From Lentisphaeria bacterium (lineage in GTDB: Bacteria > Verrucomicrobiota > Lentisphaeria > Victivallales > Victivallaceae), in the NCBI GenBank assembly GCA_017456285.1, contig JAFTJQ010000007.1, positions 1 through 53,404 on the forward strand: a DNA stretch of 53,404 bases, written 5' to 3'. Below are positions 48,545 to 53,404 of this stretch, one piece after another. Position 1 is the stretch's first letter. Each line of letters begins with the position of its first letter. The notes under the pieces are model-generated. The model ran no database searches, had not been told where the DNA came from, and was given only the letters and a program-made list of their open reading frames with translations. Made by a program: the position numbers and the translations under genes.

Positions 48545-50485
48545 ATGGCAAAAGGTACAGTTGTTCAGAAAATTATTGACAAGCACTTTGTAAGCGGAGA
48601 AAAAGTCACAGGTCAACCCGTTGCAATCAAAATTGACCAAACTTTAACTCAAGATGCAACAGGCACTATGGCTTATTTGGAATTGGAGGCAATGGGGGCA
48701 GAAAAAGTCGCAACCGAACTTTCTGTCTCATACGTTGACCACAATATGATGCAGAATGGTCCTGAAAACCGCAATGACCACATGTATTTGCAGAGTGTTG
48801 CCGCCAATAAAGGTGTAGTTTTTTCAGCGCCCGGCAACGGTATTTGCCATCAGGTTCACTTGGAGCGTTTCGGCGCTCCGGGTAAAACTCTGCTCGGGTC
48901 AGATTCACACACTCCGACCGGCGGCGGAATCGGTATGATTGCGATCGGAGCGGGCGGTTTGGATGTGGCTTTGGCAATGGCAGGTAAACCCTTCCGCTTG
49001 AACTATCCGAAAATTGTCGGGGTAAAATTGACCAATAAACTTAATCCTTGGTGTGCTGCTAAAGACGTTATCTTGCATCTTTTAAGCATTTTAACAACCA
49101 AAGGCAATGTCGGTTCAATTGTTGAATACTTCGGCGACGGCGTAGCATCTTTGAGCGTTCCCCAGCGTGCAACTATTACCAATATGGGGGCAGAATTGGG
49201 GGTAACTACTTCAGTTTTCCCGTCAGATGAAGCAACCAAGCAGTTTTTGGTCGCACAGGGTCGCGGTGATGTTTATACCGAACTTAAAGCCGATGTGGAC
49301 GCAGAATATGATCGGGTAATTGAAATTGACCTTGCTCAAGTCGTGCCGATGGCGGCATGTCCCTCAAGCCCCGATAATGTCAAAAAAGTTGCAGAACTTG
49401 CTGACATCAAAGTATCACAGGTAATTATCGGTTCATGTACCAATAGTTCATACACCGACTTGGCAATGGTAGCAACTGCACTCAAGGGGCGTCGGGTACA
49501 CCCGAGCGTAACCCTCTCTATCGCTCCCGGAAGCCGTCAGGTTTTGGAAATGCTTTCACGCAACGGCATGCTTGCTGATATGATCGGAGCAGGTGCGAGA
49601 ATTTTGGAGACCGGTTGCGGTCCATGTATCGGTCAGGGACAAAGTCCTGCTGATGACACTGTAACATTGAGAACTTTCAACCGTAACTTTGCCGGCAGAA
49701 CCGGAACTAAAGGCGATCAGGCATATTTAGTAAGCCCTGAAACTGCGGTTATTTCAGCATTGACAGGATATTTTACTGATCCACGCAAAGCTGATTTTGC
49801 TTATCCGGTAATTGAAAAAGTTGAGCAGTTTTTAATTAATGACAATATGATTATCCGCCCCGAAGTTGCAGAAAGCACTGAAATTATCCGCAAAAGAACT
49901 ATCGGTGCACCTCCCGTGAATCAGGCATTGCCCGACAAAATTGACGGTGTAGTTGCAATTAAGGTCGGCGACAAAATTACCACTGACCACATTATGCCGG
50001 CAGGTATCCACTTGAAGTTGAGAAGTAATATTCCTGCTTATTCAAAGGTGGTTTTTGAGTGCTTTACCGAAGCAGGTAAGCCCTCATTCGCCGAGAGATC
50101 AAGTGCTATCCGCGATAATGGCAAACACAGTATTATCGTCGGTCGCGACTCTTACGGACAAGGTTCAAGCCGTGAACATGCGGCAATCTGTCCGATGTAC
50201 TTGGGTGTAAAAGCGGTAATTGCCATGGCGATTGAGCGTATTCACAGTGCTAATTTGGTGAATTTCGGTATCATGCCTTTGATTTTCGTCAATAGTGCTG
50301 ATTACGACAAAATCGATGAAAGCGATTCAATCACTATTGATAATGCCCGTGAGCAGTTGCCGAGCGGCAAAATTATTGCAACTGTTGCAAAAAATGACGG
50401 CAGTAAAGTTGAAATTGAACTTACTCACAAACTTTCAGCTGAAGATGTCAGAATTATTTTGGCAGGAGGCATGCTTAATTGTTAA
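48545..50485 (+). CDS. Aconitate hydratase
   Basis: Aconitase interconverts citrate and isocitrate with a 4Fe-4S cluster. The 646-residue protein corresponds to the shorter bacterial type. SDSHTPTGGGIGMIAIGAG is the family's first signature. The cluster cysteines are in IIGSCTNSSYTD (near residue 300) and ETGCGPCIGQGQSPA (near 362). The swivel domain follows with GRDSYGQGSSREHAAI near 545. It lies just after serA and overlaps the ung start. A homoaconitase or isopropylmalate isomerase role is less likely given the fused swivel domain and length. Confidence 0.9.
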   Translation: MAKGTVVQKIIDKHFVSGEKVTGQPVAIKIDQTLTQDATGTMAYLELEAMGAEKVATELSVSYVDHNMMQNGPENRNDHMYLQSVAANKGVVFSAPGNGICHQVHLERFGAPGKTLLGSDSHTPTGGGIGMIAIGAGGLDVALAMAGKPFRLNYPKIVGVKLTNKLNPWCAAKDVILHLLSILTTKGNVGSIVEYFGDGVASLSVPQRATITNMGAELGVTTSVFPSDEATKQFLVAQGRGDVYTELKADVDAEYDRVIEIDLAQVVPMAACPSSPDNVKKVAELADIKVSQVIIGSCTNSSYTDLAMVATALKGRRVHPSVTLSIAPGSRQVLEMLSRNGMLADMIGAGARILETGCGPCIGQGQSPADDTVTLRTFNRNFAGRTGTKGDQAYLVSPETAVISALTGYFTDPRKADFAYPVIEKVEQFLINDNMIIRPEVAESTEIIRKRTIGAPPVNQALPDKIDGVVAIKVGDKITTDHIMPAGIHLKLRSNIPAYSKVVFECFTEAGKPSFAERSSAIRDNGKHSIIVGRDSYGQGSSREHAAICPMYLGVKAVIAMAIERIHSANLVNFGIMPLIFVNSADYDKIDESDSITIDNAREQLPSGKIIATVAKNDGSKVEIELTHKLSAEDVRIILAGGMLNC

Positions 50486-51186
50486 AAAATATTCCGCAGG
50501 ATTGGCAGAAAATTTTAAGTGACGGCGGCAGCGAATTTGAGTTGACTGCCGTCATGGAGAGAATCGGCAACTTTTTAGAAAGACAAAAACAAGCTCAAAT
50601 TACCATCTTTCCTGCGGAAGAAAATATTTTTAACGCCTTAAAAATGACTCCTTTTGAGGAAGTAAAAGTTGTAATTTTAGGTCAAGATCCGTATCATGAC
50701 TTCGGTCAGGCATACGGACTTGCATTTTCGGTGCCGGAGAGTTTGCAGAAGCTGCCGCCGAGTTTGAAAAATATCTACAAAGAACTTGCATCTGATATTG
50801 GTTGTGCAATTCCCAAGCATGGTTGTTTGGATAGTTGGGCTGAGCAGGGAGTGCTTTTGATAAATACTGTTCTGACGGTGAGAGCACATGAAGCAAATTC
50901 ACATAAAGGTATTGGCTGGGAAAGTTTTACCGATTTGGTGATTAAGAAAATTAATGAAAAAAAAGAGCATGTAGTTTTTATTCTTTGGGGAGCAAATGCC
51001 ATCAGCAAAAAGGATTTGATTGATTGCAGTAAACATGCAGTAATTGAGTCAGTCCACCCATCGCCATTATCTGCAAGCAGAGGATTTTTCGGGAGCAAAC
51101 CATTTTCACGCTGCAATTCGGAGTTGAAAAAATTTAATTTAACCCCGATTGATTGGGAAATAAAAAACAGAAATGAGTTATTTTGA
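50479..51186 (+). CDS. ung: Uracil-DNA glycosylase
   Basis: Ung removes uracil from DNA. The 235-residue protein has KVVILGQDPYHDFGQAYGLA (near residue 62; GQDPYH with the catalytic aspartate) and VIESVHPSPLSASRGFFGSK near 190, the HPSPLS motif. The start is the TTG at 50479: AGGAGG at 50465-50470 lies eight bases upstream, inside the end of the aconitase gene, and the two genes overlap by seven bases. An ATG at 50471 is out of frame. Confidence 0.95.
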   Translation: MLKNIPQDWQKILSDGGSEFELTAVMERIGNFLERQKQAQITIFPAEENIFNALKMTPFEEVKVVILGQDPYHDFGQAYGLAFSVPESLQKLPPSLKNIYKELASDIGCAIPKHGCLDSWAEQGVLLINTVLTVRAHEANSHKGIGWESFTDLVIKKINEKKEHVVFILWGANAISKKDLIDCSKHAVIESVHPSPLSASRGFFGSKPFSRCNSELKKFNLTPIDWEIKNRNELF

Positions 51187-51694
51187 AATGAATGATAGAG
51201 CATTATTAATCGGACGCACTTTGATTGCCAAAGCCAGAGAACAAGAATTTATTGACGACACTGAATTCCTTATGATTGAAGCACTTGCGGATGTCGAAAA
51301 AAAATTTTTTATGGATTTAATGATCAAAACTGACGAGTATTTGTACCGCAATAACAAACAGGACTTGTCTTTGGATGAAATTTCCGGCATCTTTACCTTT
51401 GTTTTTGCCAAAAGTGCTGAAGCGGTTACAAATTATTTGAACAAATCCGAGCAAAAATTTGAGTTTTGGGGAATTTTTGACGGCAAAGTTCCGCTCTATA
51501 CCGATGAAACTTTGACCGGGGAATTAAAAAAATCTCTGATTCCGGGAGTAATGGCACAAACTTTTATCGATTTTATCGATGAAAATCCTGAATTTAAGCA
51601 AGATTTCAAACTGGCAATTTTTGAAGCACTTAAATGGACTTGGCGACTCGGACAGCACTTCTCAGTATCATTTTTGCGACTTTATTTCAAATAA
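51173..51694 (+). CDS. Conserved-looking helical protein of unknown function
   Basis: The 173-residue protein overlaps the ung end by 14 bases. It is mostly alpha-helical, acidic in the middle and aromatic at the C-terminus, with no recognised motif. A second start three codons later (MNDRALLIGR...) would be equally placed. Being at the end of a tight serA-aconitase-ung run, it is probably co-transcribed. Confidence 0.6.
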   Translation: MSYFEMNDRALLIGRTLIAKAREQEFIDDTEFLMIEALADVEKKFFMDLMIKTDEYLYRNNKQDLSLDEISGIFTFVFAKSAEAVTNYLNKSEQKFEFWGIFDGKVPLYTDETLTGELKKSLIPGVMAQTFIDFIDENPEFKQDFKLAIFEALKWTWRLGQHFSVSFLRLYFK

Positions 51695-51749
51695 TTCCGT
51701 AGTTGCCTCTAAAAAAATAAGATTCTATCCTAAAATTGCAAAAATACTG

Positions 51750-52649
51750 CTACTTTATCTCCGCAAGTTTAACTCGCCGATAGTAATCAAAGGGGGCAAG
51801 TGATTTTTTCGCCTGACGAATGCCGTTACTCCCCAAATCCTGTTCCCGATTCATGCACTTAACACCTTTTTTAAGTAACTCATTTGCAAGCAATTGCACA
51901 AGTATCTGCGGAGAACCTTTGACATCATGGCATGCCTTTTCATAGTGAATATCAGCATAAGTGTCATTCAGAAAACTGTAAACCGTAAATCCTACCGGCA
52001 AATTCGGCTCCGCATAAAGCATAAATCCTTGTAAATCAAGCAGTTCCAAATTCTTAAAAGCATAATCCATTGATTGATTTTCCTCATCCACAAACTCGGT
52101 TTGCTCCAATAAATTATTGAGGTCTCTGGCAAATTTACTGCACTTATCGGCATTTTCAGCCGACAAATACTCTATAAAATAATTCGGATAATTTTTCTGA
52201 AATTGATTAATCAAATTGCGTTTCTTTTTAAGAATCGCTCCCGACATCGCCGCAAGATTTTCATTGAAATAGAGGTAATCAAAATCATCTTCATTTGCCT
52301 CTGCATGGAAAAAATTGCAAATATCGCCATTATCCTCAAGCCATTCGGGGTCAACATCATAAATAGTTACCTGCCCAAGTTGGTAAAAATTCTTAAAATC
52401 ATTCGCAATTTCCACCAGCAATTCGGCACTTAAATTGCTCCACCTTGGGAAATACAAAATTCCGTCTGATGCGGAAAAAAAGAGATAATTTTCGCCGTAT
52501 TGCAGAAATTCCGTACCATACACCTCACTCCACATTTTCAAATTGGCAAAAGACATTTCACACGAGGGCGTAGCCAAATTCCGCAAATAGGGAATTAAAA
52601 GTTCTGAATCTTGCCATTCTATCTTTTTTGCTTGTGAAAAATCTAACAT
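51750..52649 (-). CDS. DUF2156 (GNAT-like) protein
   Basis: The 299-residue protein resembles the C-terminal half of phosphatidylglycerol lysyltransferases (DUF2156), with two GNAT-like folds. Conserved features include NLKMWSEVYGTEFLQYGENY near residue 37, KKRNLINQFQKNYPNYFIEY near 142, and a late NREQDLGSNGIRQAKKSLAP (near 270). Proteins of this type transfer an aminoacyl or acyl group, but membrane helices are absent, so it may be a soluble relative. GAGG precedes the ATG. It is convergent with the preceding gene, with a short 55-base gap. Confidence 0.75.
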   Translation of the reverse strand: MLDFSQAKKIEWQDSELLIPYLRNLATPSCEMSFANLKMWSEVYGTEFLQYGENYLFFSASDGILYFPRWSNLSAELLVEIANDFKNFYQLGQVTIYDVDPEWLEDNGDICNFFHAEANEDDFDYLYFNENLAAMSGAILKKKRNLINQFQKNYPNYFIEYLSAENADKCSKFARDLNNLLEQTEFVDEENQSMDYAFKNLELLDLQGFMLYAEPNLPVGFTVYSFLNDTYADIHYEKACHDVKGSPQILVQLLANELLKKGVKCMNREQDLGSNGIRQAKKSLAPFDYYRRVKLAEIK

Positions 52650-52683
52650 TTTTACCTCTTCATAGTGAACTGATTTACTCTAT

Positions 52684-52711
52684 AATTTACCATAAATCAC
52701 TCAAAAATCAA
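52684..52711 (-). promoter_or_regulatory. Promoter of the DUF2156 gene
   Basis: On the minus strand TTGATT (52711-52706), a 16 bp spacer ending TATGG, and TAAATT (52689-52684). Confidence 0.6.
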
Positions 52712-52751
52712 TTTTTATTGTAAAAAATTATTGATTTTTTCTAATTAGAAC

Positions 52752-52779
52752 TTGAATTTTTAAAAAAATATGGTACATT
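52752..52779 (+). promoter_or_regulatory. Promoter of rpsT
   Basis: TTGAAT (52752-52757), a 16 bp spacer ending TATGG, and TACATT (52774-52779). Confidence 0.6.
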
Positions 52780-52840
52780 ATATTTTTCAAAACTTGTGTG
52801 ATTTTTTATAATTTGAAATAGAGAAAAAAAGGGTAAAAAA

Positions 52841-53104
52841 ATGGCTCACTTAAAAACTGCAATCAAAAGATTGAAAACAAGCAAAAAAGCAAATTTGCGT
52901 AACCGTGCTCGTACCAGCGAGTTGAAAACTTATGAGAAGAAATTCCGCGCAGCTGTTGCTGCTGCTGACAAAGCTCTCGCACAGGAACTTTTGCAGACAA
53001 CCTGCAGCAAGTTCGACAAGGCAGCTAAAGTCGGTACTTTGCACAGAAACAAGGTTTCTAACAAGAAATCTCAGCTCTGCAAACTTATGAATACTCTTGC
53101 ATAA
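52841..53104 (+). CDS. rpsT: 30S ribosomal protein S20
   Basis: The 87-residue basic protein has the S20 pattern: AHLKTAIKRLKTSKKANLRN at the start, RARTSELKTYEKKFRAAV in the middle and GTLHRNKVSNKKSQL near the end. It binds the 16S rRNA 5' domain. It is a single-gene unit with its own promoter and terminator. Confidence 0.95.
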   Translation: MAHLKTAIKRLKTSKKANLRNRARTSELKTYEKKFRAAVAAADKALAQELLQTTCSKFDKAAKVGTLHRNKVSNKKSQLCKLMNTLA

Positions 53105-53128
53105 TAAGTTTATTTAATTAGAGTTACA

Positions 53129-53161
53129 ACGACATCAAAGCAATTTGATGTCGTTTTTTTA
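53129..53161 (+). terminator. Intrinsic terminator after rpsT
   Basis: ACGACATCAAA (53129-53139) pairs perfectly with TTTGATGTCGT (53144-53154) around GCAA, followed by a T tract. Confidence 0.95.
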
Positions 53162-53185
53162 TTGTAATATCCCAATGTATAGAGG

Positions 53186-53404
53186 CATAGAGTTTCCGTT
53201 GAAAGGTCATAATGGCGTTGGTAGAGGTTTTGTTTTTTTGTGGGGACTAACGCCGTCCCCACGCCCCTACGCAAGGTCAGCGACCTTGACCAAGAAGAGA
53301 TGCGAAAATTTTTCAAATTTTCACATCTCAAAATTTTTATCCATATTCATGGACGAAGGCAACAACTTTTTCAACCTTCTGCAATTTTTGCCAAAATTGC
53401 AGAA
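53186..53404. repeat. Multi-hairpin array, copy 2, at the window end
   Basis: A leading motif related to 42266-42300 (53186-53222) is followed by GTGGGGAC/GTCCCCAC (53240-53262), AAGGTC/GACCTT (53273-53287) and AGATGCGAAAATTT/AAATTTTCACATCT (53298-53328). A different fourth hairpin TCCAT/ATGGA (53340-53353) follows. The last is a perfect 12 bp palindrome TTCTGCAATTTT/AAAATTGCAGAA (53377-53404) that ends exactly at the window edge, so the element may continue. Confidence 0.75.

Overview
The window is a stretch of AT-rich bacterial chromosome, most likely from a member of the Lentisphaerota (Victivallales-like) or a close PVC relative. The main evidence is a pair of short pseudopilin-like proteins with an identical [24 protein letters not shown]-type N-terminus and a C-terminal H-X9-DG motif, together with several secreted glycosidases and many Gfo/Idh/MocA oxidoreductases. 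That placement is inference from gene content. Standard genetic code, good Shine-Dalgarno sites and housekeeping genes (rpsB-tsf, secA, rpsT, serA, pyrE) show an ordinary chromosomal segment. Promoters are uniform: TTGAnn, a 16-17 bp spacer that often ends in TGnn, then TATAwT.

Layout. 0.4-1.9 kb: sodium:alanine-type symporter. 2-9.7 kb: pseudopilin-like protein, sialidase-like protein, a small lipoprotein, two successive secretin-like proteins and a MarR-type regulator, followed by a frameshifted remnant of an N-acylglucosamine 2-epimerase-type gene. 10-10.7 kb: second pseudopilin-like gene. 11-23.3 kb: a carbohydrate locus of eight minus-strand genes in apparent operon order (nagB, nagA, GH42-like secreted protein, a nitrilase interrupted by a stop, two Gfo/Idh/MocA oxidoreductases, an enolase-superfamily enzyme, a third oxidoreductase), with a divergent LacI regulator and an EamA transporter. 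23.4-27.3 kb: repeat-rich accessory region with duplicated lipoproteins, a C45/choloylglycine-type Ntn hydrolase, three copies of a long palindromic element and tRNA-Leu(UAA). 27.5-32.1 kb: EIIA-like protein, zinc-ribbon protein, pyrE, secA. 32.3-33.5 kb: small genes and a candidate small RNA. 34-37 kb: rpsB, tsf, YczE-like membrane protein, recX. 37.2-42 kb: GH5-like glycosidase and GH2 beta-galactosidase. 42.6-44.4 kb: rsmE-azlC-azlD. 44.7-46.8 kb: EIIA plus cation/proton antiporter with CBS domains. 46.9-51.7 kb: serA, aconitase, ung and an unknown gene. 51.7-53.1 kb: DUF2156-type protein and rpsT.

How it fits together. Secreted sialidase-, GH42-, GH5- and GH2-type enzymes, NagA/NagB, an epimerase remnant and a large oxidoreductase/enolase operon suggest a life on host or plant glycans. 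The 11-21 kb operon has a strong promoter with a palindrome just downstream of the predicted start site, a likely target of the divergent LacI protein.

The most unusual material is non-coding. (1) Both pseudopilin genes share a 5' leader that folds into the same two nested stems with compensatory changes. (2) Two copies of a multi-hairpin array differ by swapping one hairpin for another in the same slot. (3) Three near-identical long palindromes sit next to tRNA-Leu. (4) A mosaic repeat family recurs at 0.1, 33.6, 33.8, 42.3 and 42.5 kb, its core either compact or carrying a small palindromic insert.
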